Positions 1-7,350 are shown, counted from the first letter of the stretch. The stretch is DNA of 64,000 nucleotides from Peptococcaceae bacterium UBA7702 (GCA_002482535.1 DLGE01000001.1:1008536-1072535), one strand, 5' to 3'. Notes: generated by a model from the letters alone, not told the origin. Translations and numbers: made by a program.

Positions 1-137
1 CAAACATCAGCGAACACAGTTTGTTTGATGGCGCGGCAAGGAATGCAAAATTGGCTGATATTATCGAAAAATATAATGCCATTATCTCAGAAGTTGAAAC
101 CGACCCCAGTTTAAGGATTGAGTTTGAAGCGAAGTGA
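1..137 (+). CDS. C-terminal end of an unidentified protein (partial)
   Basis: An open frame enters from the left edge (first full codon at base 3) and stops with TGA at 135-137. About 44 residues are visible, rich in charged residues and probably helical, with no recognisable motif. The next gene, a Vsr endonuclease, starts within a few bases, so the two are very probably cotranscribed. Vsr genes usually sit beside a cytosine-5 DNA methyltransferase or a MutL/MORC-like ATPase of a restriction system, so this tail could belong to either. The sequence seen does not decide. Confidence 0.55.
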   Translation, partial: NISEHSLFDGAARNAKLADIIEKYNAIISEVETDPSLRIEFEAK

Positions 138-142
138 GTGCC

Positions 143-559
143 ATGCCTGATAAGTTTAGTCCAGAAAAGCGAAGCGAAATCATGTCAAAGGTGCACAGCG
201 CCAATACTACGCCGGAAATCCGTGTTCGCAAACTTCTCCATAGTTTAGGCTATCGCTTTCGTCTGCAGCGGCGTGATCTTCCGGGAAATCCTGACATTGT
301 TTTGCCAAAGTATAAAACGGTAATTTTTGTTCACGGTTGCTTTTGGCACGGATGTCCTACTTGCAAGCATGCAAGAGTCCGTCCTGTCGCTAATGCCGGA
401 TATTGGGAAAATAAACTTAACCGCACTTTAGAGCGTGATAAAAACAGTGTTGCTGCTTTGGAGCAAATGGGTTGGCAGGTTATGGTGATTTGGGAGTGCG
501 AAACACGGAAGAAGAACATCAACGGTCTTCTCGAACGTATTAAAAACGTGTTATCATAG
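143..559 (+). CDS. vsr: Very short patch repair (Vsr) mismatch endonuclease
   Basis: Vsr nicks beside T:G mismatches that arise when 5-methylcytosine deaminates at sites of a partner cytosine methyltransferase. The 138-residue product has the family layout: a basic N-terminus (RSEIMSKVHS), the catalytic strand GNPDIVLPKYK with the metal-binding Asp, the zinc-site block FVHGCFWHGCPTC, and the C-terminal GWQVMVIWECE. I chose ATG at 143 because E. coli-like Vsr starts align there; an in-frame GTG at 134 would add three residues and overlap the upstream stop. Length is typical of the family. Its presence implies a cytosine methyltransferase just to the left of the window. Confidence 0.93.
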   Translation: MPDKFSPEKRSEIMSKVHSANTTPEIRVRKLLHSLGYRFRLQRRDLPGNPDIVLPKYKTVIFVHGCFWHGCPTCKHARVRPVANAGYWENKLNRTLERDKNSVAALEQMGWQVMVIWECETRKKNINGLLERIKNVLS

Positions 560-578
560 CACTTTGTGGAGGGATTAG

Positions 579-1319
579 GTGCAACTTTACGATTTTATTA
601 AGCAAAATGACTTGGCAAGCAAAAAAGAGGCAGATAAAGCAAAATTATTATGTTTTTTCCATTGCAAGGAGAGTGGCGAGAAAACTTTTACTTTAAGTAA
701 AATATCAGAAATCATGGTAAATGCGGGGTTTAATGCTCCGAACACCTCCCGTTTGAGAGATTCTTTGATAAAAGGGAAAGATAAAGCATTTCTCAACTCA
801 AAGGGAAATAAAGGATCGTTAGAATTTATTCCAACTGTTTTACATGAAATTGATTTGACACTTGGGCAAGCATGGAATGATACAATAACTATTGTTTCGG
901 ATAGTGAATTGATTGACGAAACAAAATTTTGTGGGAAGCGCAATTATCTGGACAAGCTTATTACGCAGATCAATCATTCCTATGCCTATAATTGCTATGA
1001 TGCCTGCGCTGTGTTGCTCAGACGCCTATTTGAGGTTTTGCTTGTGCTTGCTTACCAACATTTAGGAATTGATAATGAAATAAAAGATAGTGCAGGAGCG
1101 GGTTACATCATGCTCGATGGGATAGTAAAAAACGCGAAGAATAATACCACATTAAAATTATCTCGTATAAAAAATGAGTTTGATACGTTCCGCAGGGTTG
1201 GCAATTTCTCAGCGCACAACATTACATACACAGCCGGGAAAAAGGATATTGACGATATTAAGCTAAACTATCGAGTGATGCTTGAGGAACTATATAATAA
1301 AGCAGGGCTTGCGGGATGA
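579..1319 (+). CDS. Uncharacterised protein with a DUF4145-like C-terminal half
   Basis: A 246-residue soluble protein starting at GTG 579, decided by a GGAGGG ribosome site at about 568-573. The N-terminal 90 residues look like a small helical or winged-helix domain. The C-terminal half has a helix with ACAVLLRRLFEVLLV followed by FRRVGNFSAHN. That pattern (Arg-x-x-Glu-type helix, then RxxxNxxAHN) recalls DUF4145-type domains, which are often attached to restriction or RNase-like proteins. It lies 19 bases after vsr and overlaps the next gene by four bases, so it belongs to the vsr operon. The function is unknown, and the DUF4145 resemblance is my pattern match and not a search result. Confidence 0.7.
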   Translation: MQLYDFIKQNDLASKKEADKAKLLCFFHCKESGEKTFTLSKISEIMVNAGFNAPNTSRLRDSLIKGKDKAFLNSKGNKGSLEFIPTVLHEIDLTLGQAWNDTITIVSDSELIDETKFCGKRNYLDKLITQINHSYAYNCYDACAVLLRRLFEVLLVLAYQHLGIDNEIKDSAGAGYIMLDGIVKNAKNNTTLKLSRIKNEFDTFRRVGNFSAHNITYTAGKKDIDDIKLNYRVMLEELYNKAGLAG

Positions 1320-2284
1320 GGAGTGATAGAGTGGAAAATCGGGTTAGGTTCAAAATTGGAGAGATAGAATTTGAGGCGGAGGGGTCTGCTGAAATTGTTG
1401 AACATGAAAGAAGTGTTTTCTTAAATACACTTCTTCCCGCTGCCGTTGACGCCATTGTGCGTACTCGCGGGATGGGAAAAGCGGCACCATATATAGAAGC
1501 GATCGATAGACCTGCCATGCTTTTGTCTGCTGAAATTGATGATTCACCGGAAAATAATACACTAGTCAACCATCCACTCATTGATTTTGCGAGGACAAGC
1601 CTTTATTCATATATTAAGAATCTTGGTATATTGTCTGATCAGGATTTTACTTTAATAGCAGCGTATTATGATGAGAAAAAGAATGGTGTGCAGTCATTCA
1701 CTTCTGAAACGGTAAAGCAATATTATGCAGATGCCAGAAGAGGGAAATCTTCAAACTATAGTGACTTGTTGCAGAGATTAACTCAAAAAGGCTATATTAT
1801 GGATGATCCCAAAGCTGAAAAGAAAATCCCTAAGCCATACATATTAACTGATGCAGGGATTAAATATGTTGAGGCTTACCAACCCAAAGAGAATGGGTCT
1901 GAAAAACCCAAAGGAACCAAAGCAAAAAAGCCACGAAGCAAACAAGTTTCTGTCTATTCTATCCTTTGTGCCGATGATTTGAATCTCAAAAAGTATCCCG
2001 AGATAAAGAGCCAAAGCACATTCAAAAAGCAAATGCTCCTTACCCTTTACATTGTCACAACGGAAGGCAAGGGGGAAAGTTTCTTGGTCACAGACATACA
2101 ATGTTTAATGACTGATATATTGGGACTACCTGCTTCTGTCGATCAAATAAATGGTATTTTTAAGAATAACAAAAGTTGGTTCAAGACAGAGCAGGATAGC
2201 ACGAACAAAAAGGCATACAAAAGAAAGCTTTTACAAGGAGCTAAGGATTTTGTACAAACCATCATTGATGGTACCGCCGACTGA
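1316..2284 (+). CDS. Uncharacterised protein of the vsr operon
   Basis: A 322-residue product starting with ATG inside an ATGA overlap with the preceding gene, so the two are translationally coupled. The first 30 residues (RVRFKIGEIEFEAEG) form a beta-rich strand pair. A mostly helical central region follows, then a Lys/Pro-rich linker near residues 190-210 (KENGSEKPKGTKAKKPRSK) and a C-terminal helical domain. No catalytic motif or membrane segment is visible. The two-domain layout with a charged linker could suit a nucleic-acid or protein-binding factor of the restriction island, but I do not recognise the family. A T-tailed hairpin follows at 2527-2567. Confidence 0.65.
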   Translation: MRSDRVENRVRFKIGEIEFEAEGSAEIVEHERSVFLNTLLPAAVDAIVRTRGMGKAAPYIEAIDRPAMLLSAEIDDSPENNTLVNHPLIDFARTSLYSYIKNLGILSDQDFTLIAAYYDEKKNGVQSFTSETVKQYYADARRGKSSNYSDLLQRLTQKGYIMDDPKAEKKIPKPYILTDAGIKYVEAYQPKENGSEKPKGTKAKKPRSKQVSVYSILCADDLNLKKYPEIKSQSTFKKQMLLTLYIVTTEGKGESFLVTDIQCLMTDILGLPASVDQINGIFKNNKSWFKTEQDSTNKKAYKRKLLQGAKDFVQTIIDGTAD

Positions 2285-2616
2285 TACTTGTGCCAACAAT
2301 CGCCGTAGCATCCCCGTTTAACCCGCAAACCTCCTGCAAATGCACAGTGAATGCGACCTATGATAGATGTACCTTGATAGATTTTTGATAGCAAAAGTTC
2401 GGCAACCCGTTAGGATAAGGATAACTGAAATCATATCTTATCAAATGGAATCAAAATATCTAAACGAAAAAGTTTAGAAACGAGATTAACTCGGCGAGTG
2501 GGAATAAGATATTAACCAAAATCAAAGGCCACAAACCCGTATAGATGCCGGGCTTGTGGCTTTTTTTACTTTTTTTACTACTGTTTTGATACTGTTTATT
2601 TCATCCCGGCGTAAAC
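2285..2616. other. Intergenic stretch at the end of the vsr operon
   Basis: No gene is supported in these 332 bases. Near 2357-2390 the short motif GATAG recurs three times. The only strong structure is the terminator at 2527-2567. No tRNA fragment, integrase or obvious attachment site is visible, although this is where one boundary of the accessory segment could lie. Confidence 0.4.
2526..2567 (+). terminator. Rho-independent terminator of the vsr operon
   Basis: Arms GCCACAAACCCG and CGGGCTTGTGGC pair with a single mismatch around a short loop, and a run of seven T follows on the plus strand. It lies about 240 bases after the last gene of the operon. Confidence 0.75.
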
Positions 2617-2793
2617 TCAAAATTCGTTTGGGTGTAATTTTTGCAGCAATTCCGCTTTTGCCTTTTCTAAGAGCACAGGACCGATCTCTACCACAACACA
2701 GTCGGAACACATACCCACCGCATCAAGGGAAATCGAATCCAAAATACATCTCCCCCCTTTGCAATAAATACAAAGATTATTTTCACATTCCAT
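2617..2793 (-). CDS. Small cysteine-rich protein, probably metal-binding
   Basis: A 58-residue product starting MECENNLCIYC. It has six cysteines arranged C-x4-C-x2-C-x4-C and later C-x2-C, followed by a helical tail, which suggests a small metal-binding fold. Similar short Cys-rich proteins are common in clostridial accessory regions, without a known function. I chose ATG at 2793 because AGGTG lies seven bases ahead; an upstream in-frame ATG at 2814 has no ribosome site. It is divergent from an XRE regulator and its promoter overlaps the inverted repeat at 2857-2885, so the two genes are probably co-regulated. Confidence 0.65.
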   Translation of the reverse strand: MECENNLCIYCKGGRCILDSISLDAVGMCSDCVVVEIGPVLLEKAKAELLQKLHPNEF

Positions 2794-2807
2794 AAAGCAC
2801 CTCATTG

Positions 2808-2835
2808 TTGACACTTAGTAGATGTCATGTATACG
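2808..2835 (+). promoter_or_regulatory. Possible promoter of the XRE gene at 2895
   Basis: TTGACA at 2808-2813 is followed after 16 bases by TATACG at 2830-2835. The -35 is consensus and the -10 is poor, so this is a modest call. It would leave a leader of about 50 bases that contains the 2857-2885 inverted repeat. Confidence 0.4.
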
Positions 2836-2838
2836 GGA

Positions 2839-2867
2839 ATTCTACCATATACTAACCATATTGACAA
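2839..2867 (-). promoter_or_regulatory. Promoter of the Cys-rich small protein gene
   Basis: On the minus strand TTGTCA (2867-2862) and TAGAAT (2844-2839) are 17 bases apart. The -35 box lies inside the left arm of the inverted repeat at 2857-2885, as expected for repression by a bound regulator. Confidence 0.5.
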
Positions 2868-2885
2868 GCAGTGATTGTCAATATG
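2857..2885. promoter_or_regulatory. Perfect inverted repeat, operator-like, between divergent genes
   Basis: CATATTGACAA and TTGTCAATATG are perfect 11-base arms around a seven-base centre. The left arm covers the -35 of the divergent minus-strand promoter and the right arm ends exactly at the GGAGG ribosome site of the XRE gene. It could act as a DNA operator or as an RNA hairpin next to the ribosome site. Confidence 0.6.
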
Positions 2886-2894
2886 GAGGCGGCT

Positions 2895-3143
2895 ATGTAC
2901 AAAAACAAAAATAAAGACGGAACATTAAATCTATGCGGCCCAAAGATAAAAGAATTGCGATTGTCTTTGAAACCCGCCGTATCACAAAGAATGTTGGCAG
3001 ATCAATTGCAGTTAATTGGAACTGATTTGGATAAAAATGCCGTTCAAAAGATTGAGAGCGGAAAGCGCTTTGTGACCGACATTGAAGTCGTCGCCTTTGC
3101 AGAAGTGTTCCATATCACAACTGACGAATTATTGAAGAAATAA
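2895..3143 (+). CDS. XRE-family HTH transcriptional regulator
   Basis: An 82-residue Cro/CI-type helix-turn-helix protein: the scaffold runs from CGPKIKELRL through SQRMLADQLQ to NAVQKIESGKR and ends in a helical VTDIEVVAFAEVF segment. I chose ATG 2895 because GGAGG lies at 2885-2889; an upstream GTG at 2871 would start inside the inverted repeat. Its layout matches the minus-strand XRE gene at 3248-3493 closely (G-x2-I, Lq-x-x-G, E-x-G-kR, E-x-x-a-x-A), so the two are probably paralogues. Autoregulation through the 2857-2885 repeat, with control of the divergent Cys-rich gene, is likely but inferred. Confidence 0.85.
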   Translation: MYKNKNKDGTLNLCGPKIKELRLSLKPAVSQRMLADQLQLIGTDLDKNAVQKIESGKRFVTDIEVVAFAEVFHITTDELLKK

Positions 3144-3220
3144 TAAACCCCTGCAAAACTGTTTTATACAGAGCTATTTGTCACATTGAAAACAATGAAA
3201 TACAACGTCAAACGATTTTA

Positions 3221-3250
3221 AAAGGCTTGCGTAATACAGGCCTTTCTTTA
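3221..3250 (+). terminator. Probable terminator after the XRE gene
   Basis: AAAGGCTTG (3221-3229) pairs with CAGGCCTTT (3237-3245), with one G-U pair, followed by CTTTATTTT on the plus strand. It overlaps the last codons of the convergent XRE gene. Confidence 0.55.
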
Positions 3251-3493
3251 TTTTCTGCCCGTGAGCCAATCGACTGTCACATTCAAAATATCCGCCAAGG
3301 CGTTCAGCTCCAAATCAGACACCGGACGTTTTTGCCCCTCCAAAAGAGAAAGAGCCGGTACGCTTATATCAATTCCCGCTGTTTGCAGTTTCGATAAAAG
3401 CTCAATCTGTTTCATGCCTTGTTTCTCCCGGGCTTCGGTGACACGGGCACCAATCATATTCCGATTGCCCAGCGGTAATTTGCGTTTTTTCAT
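3248..3493 (-). CDS. XRE-family HTH transcriptional regulator
   Basis: An 81-residue regulator beginning MKKRKLPLGNRNMIGARV, with a Cro/CI-type HTH: KQIELLSKLQ, SVPALSLLEGQKR, then a C-terminal dimerisation helix ending DWLTGRK. I chose ATG 3493 because AGGGGTG lies about eight bases ahead. It is convergent with the XRE gene at 2895 and divergent from the methyltransferase at 3809. A perfect palindrome at 3536-3556 sits in its own promoter region, which fits an autorepressor. It could also act as a controller of the restriction-modification genes, though nothing proves this. Confidence 0.85.
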   Translation of the reverse strand: MKKRKLPLGNRNMIGARVTEAREKQGMKQIELLSKLQTAGIDISVPALSLLEGQKRPVSDLELNALADILNVTVDWLTGRK

Positions 3494-3535
3494 AACATCA
3501 CCCCTGCCCAAATTATAAAAGAGAAAAGGATGATC

Positions 3536-3556
3536 AAATTTGGTAATACCAAATTT
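3536..3556. promoter_or_regulatory. Perfect 21-base palindrome, probable XRE operator
   Basis: AAATTTGGTA and TACCAAATTT are perfect 10-base arms around a single A. The site lies 43 bases upstream of the XRE start codon at 3493, around the expected -35 of a minus-strand promoter whose TATAAT is at 3512-3517. This is a typical place for autorepression. Confidence 0.6.
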
Positions 3557-3691
3557 AATAAATTTATTTTACGTATGCTAATATGTCTGCTCTTTTTCAA
3601 AACACCCATTACTTTCCGAAAATTTGCACTAGATATTTGCACCCACTAACCGGATTCATTATAACCTAAAACAGTATGGAATGTTGATATT

Positions 3692-3708
3692 TAGGACAAT
3701 AAGTCCTA
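3692..3708. promoter_or_regulatory. Inverted repeat upstream of the methyltransferase promoter
   Basis: TAGGAC and GTCCTA flank the five bases AATAA. The site lies just over 35 bases upstream of the methyltransferase -35. Its size and look recall the C-boxes bound by controller proteins of restriction systems, but the bound protein is unknown. Confidence 0.4.
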
Positions 3709-3744
3709 TACTAAAAAAGGCTCAACAGTATACCATTAATGACA

Positions 3745-3773
3745 TTGACATCATTCGCTCAAACGCATATAAT
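3745..3773 (+). promoter_or_regulatory. Consensus promoter of the N6-adenine methyltransferase
   Basis: TTGACA (3745-3750) and TATAAT (3768-3773) are separated by 17 bases, a full sigma-A consensus. The start codon at 3809 leaves a leader of roughly 30 bases. Confidence 0.8.
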
Positions 3774-3808
3774 AAAATCATTAAATTACGATGGCGTGGA
3801 GGCTTCTT

Positions 3809-6019
3809 ATGAACTACATCACCGTAACGGAAGCGGCGGAAAAATTCAATCTTTCCAAAAGACGCGTTCAATTACTCTGCGAACAAAACAGGCTCGACGG
3901 AGCGAAATTGTTCAGCGGCGTGTGGCTGATCCCGGAAAACGCAAAAAAACCCGGGGACGCCCGGGTGAAAGGGAAAAAAAGTGAAAACCGGCAACCCTTG
4001 TTCACCCTCGATGATGAACAATCCCTTTCGCTGGCGGAGGTTTGTGATATGCTCTCCATTTCCCAGGCTACGGCCAAAAACTGGCTGCGTTTGGGCAAGC
4101 TCAAAGCAAAAGACGGCAAAGGGCCGACCTTTGAAAAGTCGGATATTCTATCACTGAGTCAGTCGATTCAAAACAGTGATAATCATGTTTTGAAAAGCAG
4201 AAGAAATAAAAAGAGCATTCGCGGCAGCGCTTTGTACAAAGATTACATCGATCATCAGGGCAACCGGGCCATGGTCGAAGAAATCCTCACGGAGGAAATC
4301 GCCTTAAATGAAAAGTACCTGCGCGTCGTCTTGACCAACTTTGCTTTACAGTTGTTTTTTCAAAGCACCTCCCGACATTACGAAAAGCCGAACCTCATCG
4401 TACCGTATCTGCGGGGAGAACTGTCCCTGGGCACCTATGGTCAGCTCTTTGCCGATCTACTTGATCTAAAAGAGAAAAAGACAACAAAACAGGCTGTGGC
4501 AAAGATGGCTCCTTTCCTGCACAAAGAGGCTCACTTCGTGAAAGGTGAAGATACCCTCGGTTTCATTTACCTTTCATTAAAAGATATGGAACAGCGGAAA
4601 TCAACGGGAGCCTATTATACGCCCCTTAAAACCGTAAGGAAGCTTTTAGACCGGTTGACCGACGCCACGGATTTGAAAGATAAAACGGTGTTCGATCCCT
4701 GTTGCGGATCGGGGAACTTCCTGATCAGCCTGGCCGCCTATGATATCTCTCCCGCTCAGCTATACGGCCAGGATATTGACGCGATCAGTGTTCAGTTAGC
4801 CCGGCTCAACGTGGCCCTCACCTATCAAACCGATGATTTGGCGGTCTTATACGGCAACTTCGTCTGCGGCGATACGCTGCGCAAGACGTTTCCCCAATGC
4901 TTCGACGCGGTAATCGGCAATCCGCCCTGGGGTTACTGTTTTGCCCAAAAGGATCTCCCCTATCTCATCAAAACCTATGCCACCGCCAGCGAGAAAGGGA
5001 CCGAATCTTATAATCTCTTTATCGAGAGATCCCTGGCCAAGCTATCACCCAAGGGCTGTTTGGCTTTGGTTTTGCCGGAGGCGGTTTTAAACGTCACCGC
5101 CCATGAAGCTGTGCGAGAAATTATCCTCTCTGCATGTTCCTTTCAATTCGTTTCCTATCTGGGAAACGCCTTTGCCGGCGTGCAATGCCCCGCCATTCTT
5201 TTAGGCCTTTGCCTCGCCGACGCCGGCAGTACCAAGGGCTGCAAAGTCGATACGGAGCACGATAGGTTCACGATCAAAGAAAACCGCGTGATTTCTAAGG
5301 ACTGCTTCTCCTTTTCCCTGTCCGATGCGGAGCAAGCTTGCATCGATAAAATCCAGTCGCTTAAAAACCCGGCCTATCTCCGGGGCCAAGCAAAGTTCGC
5401 CCTGGGTATCGTGACCGGGGACAATAAAACCCATATGAAGAAGGAACGCACCGAAGGCGACGAAATTGTGTTAAAAGGCAGCGATATTTTCAAGTATAAG
5501 ATCAGGCCGTCGGGTCACTACATTCACTTTACACCGGAACAATTCCAGCAGGTCGCCCCTGTGGAAATGTACCGGGCAAAGGAAAAACTGCTGTATCGCT
5601 TCATCGGCGAGACCCTGATTTTTGCTTACGACGACCAACAGACGCTGTCTTTAAACAGCTGCAATATCCTGATTCCGGAAATTCCCGGCCTAAAGATCAA
5701 ATATATCCTAGCAATTCTAAACACACGAATAGCTTCTTTTTATTGTCTGAAACGGTTTCATTCCGTCAAACATCTGCGTTCCCATATCGAGGCGATCCCG
5801 ATTCCCGTGATTCCCGTTATGGAGGAAGAAAAACAGCAAGAAATCATCAACAAAGTGGATCTTCTACTTAAGGGTCAAGGCGACATAAAAGCGCTTTATG
5901 ACGATCTGGATGAAAAGATCATGGATCTGTATCACCTTACAAAAAGCGAAAGACAGACCATACGCCAGGCATTGGATTCAAAAAACAACTTTCTTTTTTC
6001 TCACAGCGATTCTCTTTGA
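3809..6019 (+). CDS. N6-adenine DNA methyltransferase with N-terminal HTH modules
   Basis: This 736-residue enzyme should methylate adenine in a specific DNA site using S-adenosylmethionine. The N-terminus has two helix-turn-helix-like modules (YITVTEAAEKFNLSKRRVQ, then SLAEVCDMLSISQATAKNW). The catalytic domain shows motif I DPCCGSGNF near residue 300 and the amino-methyltransferase motif NPPW at about 371-374. The C-terminal 180 residues resemble the TaqI/Eco57I-type target recognition region. I chose ATG 3809 because GGAGG lies eight bases ahead; an earlier in-frame ATG lacks one. The putative endonuclease lies convergently, two bases past the stop. The HTH modules may bind DNA for autoregulation, which is inference. 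Confidence 0.88.
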   Translation: MNYITVTEAAEKFNLSKRRVQLLCEQNRLDGAKLFSGVWLIPENAKKPGDARVKGKKSENRQPLFTLDDEQSLSLAEVCDMLSISQATAKNWLRLGKLKAKDGKGPTFEKSDILSLSQSIQNSDNHVLKSRRNKKSIRGSALYKDYIDHQGNRAMVEEILTEEIALNEKYLRVVLTNFALQLFFQSTSRHYEKPNLIVPYLRGELSLGTYGQLFADLLDLKEKKTTKQAVAKMAPFLHKEAHFVKGEDTLGFIYLSLKDMEQRKSTGAYYTPLKTVRKLLDRLTDATDLKDKTVFDPCCGSGNFLISLAAYDISPAQLYGQDIDAISVQLARLNVALTYQTDDLAVLYGNFVCGDTLRKTFPQCFDAVIGNPPWGYCFAQKDLPYLIKTYATASEKGTESYNLFIERSLAKLSPKGCLALVLPEAVLNVTAHEAVREIILSACSFQFVSYLGNAFAGVQCPAILLGLCLADAGSTKGCKVDTEHDRFTIKENRVISKDCFSFSLSDAEQACIDKIQSLKNPAYLRGQAKFALGIVTGDNKTHMKKERTEGDEIVLKGSDIFKYKIRPSGHYIHFTPEQFQQVAPVEMYRAKEKLLYRFIGETLIFAYDDQQTLSLNSCNILIPEIPGLKIKYILAILNTRIASFYCLKRFHSVKHLRSHIEAIPIPVIPVMEEEKQQEIINKVDLLLKGQGDIKALYDDLDEKIMDLYHLTKSERQTIRQALDSKNNFLFSHSDSL

Positions 6020-6021
6020 GA

Positions 6022-6597
6022 TCATAAAACCGGACGCCGTTCACGGGGCTGCTGCCCAAATAAATGGTAAAGCTCTTCATAGGAAAGCCATTGCACAAAG
6101 TGTTCACGCATATGATAGTCTATGGTATTTGGATTCAGGTGAAATTGGCCTTCGCCCTGATTTCCTTTATGCTGCTTATCCGAATAACCCTGGCAACTGA
6201 GGATTTCATCGCTATCCATTTTAAAAATGGCGATTCTGTCCTCAAAAAACAAGCCGTAATAGATGACGTCGAATTCCAACCGTTTTACTTGTTGGATATT
6301 GCAATCAAAATCATAATCCTTGATTTCGCTGCTCTTCAAAGCCCTATTGGCCAAGTTTGCCTTTTTAGATTGCTCGATCATATTGTTATATGTGATTTTA
6401 GACTCGTTGGCTTTCATCACCGTAGAGAATTTGATCTCAATCCGTTTGTTGCCCACTTCATCATAACGGTCATGAAACTGATTGCGCGAACGGCTGAATT
6501 GGTACAGCGCCTCAATCATCAGCTCAGCCACTGTTCCGAAACGGCGCGTCCTTAAGGCAAAAATACCGTCGCGAAACTCTTTGATCTCATGGTTCAT
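6022..6597 (-). CDS. Putative type II restriction endonuclease (PD-(D/E)xK-like)
   Basis: A 191-residue protein convergent with the adenine methyltransferase, its stop only two bases away. No family is recognised by name. Near residues 40-60 the run HDRYDEVGNKRIEIKFS has an acidic residue followed by the spaced E-x-K expected of a PD-(D/E)xK nuclease core, and the preceding FGTVAELMIEALYQF helix suits the usual conserved helix. I chose ATG 6597 because GGGAGGG lies about seven bases ahead; the longer open frame upstream has no ribosome site. Position beside an orphan methyltransferase is the main argument for a restriction role. Confidence 0.65.
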   Translation of the reverse strand: MNHEIKEFRDGIFALRTRRFGTVAELMIEALYQFSRSRNQFHDRYDEVGNKRIEIKFSTVMKANESKITYNNMIEQSKKANLANRALKSSEIKDYDFDCNIQQVKRLEFDVIYYGLFFEDRIAIFKMDSDEILSCQGYSDKQHKGNQGEGQFHLNPNTIDYHMREHFVQWLSYEELYHLFGQQPRERRPVL

Positions 6598-6959
6598 CCG
6601 CTTTCCCTCCCTATAAAAAGTCATCCGTTGATGGAAATATTGGCGCTTTTCAACAACAGACGATACGCAACACAACCATGCCATCAATCTGTTGGTAAAA
6701 AGCATTGATCGAAATGATCAAACTATTTACATTTTATCGTGTTTTATCCTCAAAAACAACTTTTTTCACGAATATGTTCTTTTTTGCAGATTAAAATTGA
6801 AAAACAATCAGCTTTGTGGTAGAATGATAAAAAGGAACGCCGATGGCAACCATCTTTTTAACGCCGGTTTCGGCGATTCCGAAAGAAGTTACTTTCGCTG
6901 TATAATGTTTTTCAATGAGGCGCATATTATTTAGTGCATTTCAAAGGAGGTAAATCGCA
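6598..6959. other. Intergenic region with divergent starts
   Basis: This 362-base AT-rich stretch separates the minus-strand endonuclease from the plus-strand ACT-like gene. It contains the promoter at 6797-6825, which would leave a leader of about 130 bases. A second TATAAT at 6901-6906 has no convincing -35. No RNA gene or riboswitch is recognised. Confidence 0.4.
6797..6825 (+). promoter_or_regulatory. Promoter of the ACT-like gene
   Basis: TTGAAA (6797-6802) and TAGAAT (6820-6825) are exactly 17 bases apart, a good sigma-A match, giving a leader of about 130 bases before the gene at 6960. Confidence 0.6.
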
Positions 6960-7214
6960 ATGGCTTGTTATTATGTAGTTGGTGTACGACTGGATAACCG
7001 CATTCGTAATTCCCTGAATTTTCAAGATGTGCTTACAAAAAACGGCTGTCAAATCAAAGCCCGTATCGGCCTGCATGAAGCAGACGACAAAATGTGCGCA
7101 AGCGATGGACTGATCATTCTGCAACCTTGCGGTAAAAAAGAGGACATTGAACAGTTGACCGCTGATTTAAACAACATTGAGGGAGTTAGCGCGAAACTCA
7201 TCGATTTGAATTAA
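6960..7214 (+). CDS. Small ACT/NikR-C-like regulatory domain protein
   Basis: An 84-residue protein with an excellent AAAGGAGG ribosome site. The alternation of strands and helices (YYVVGVRLDN, a helix, CQIKARIGLHE, DGLIILQPCG, a helix, GVSAKLIDLN) fits the ferredoxin-like ACT or NikR C-terminal fold. It recalls the TM1266 family of putative regulators linked to iron-only hydrogenase genes, but is divergent and not near the hydrogenase genes here. It stands alone, with its own promoter and terminator. The ligand and role are unknown. Confidence 0.65.
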   Translation: MACYYVVGVRLDNRIRNSLNFQDVLTKNGCQIKARIGLHEADDKMCASDGLIILQPCGKKEDIEQLTADLNNIEGVSAKLIDLN

Positions 7215-7311
7215 AGGCAACCCCATGAAGGTCACTGTTATCACATTTTCCCGCGAAAAAAGACCGTAGTATAAAAGGGGCTTAGCCATGAAAAAGTGCC
7301 CAACAAGAGAG

Positions 7312-7350
7312 AGTCGGTTTCCGATCAAAAATCAGAAGCCGACTTTTTTA
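7312..7350 (+). terminator. Terminator after the ACT-like gene
   Basis: Arms AGTCGGTTTCCGAT and ATCAGAAGCCGACT pair over 14 positions with one G-U pair and one mismatch, followed by TTTTTT. Confidence 0.8.

Larger units (their letters stand above)
3494..3808. other. Regulatory region between divergent XRE and methyltransferase genes
   Basis: This 315-base AT-rich gap holds no gene. It contains a minus-strand TATAAT at 3512-3517, the palindrome at 3536-3556, a second operator-like inverted repeat at 3692-3708 and a consensus promoter at 3745-3773 that reads into the methyltransferase. The layout resembles the divergent control regions of restriction-modification systems. Confidence 0.6.

Noticed and set aside
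1..6600. A complete mobile element
   Set aside because: Composition and gene content look acquired, but no integrase, transposase or terminal repeats are visible in the window.
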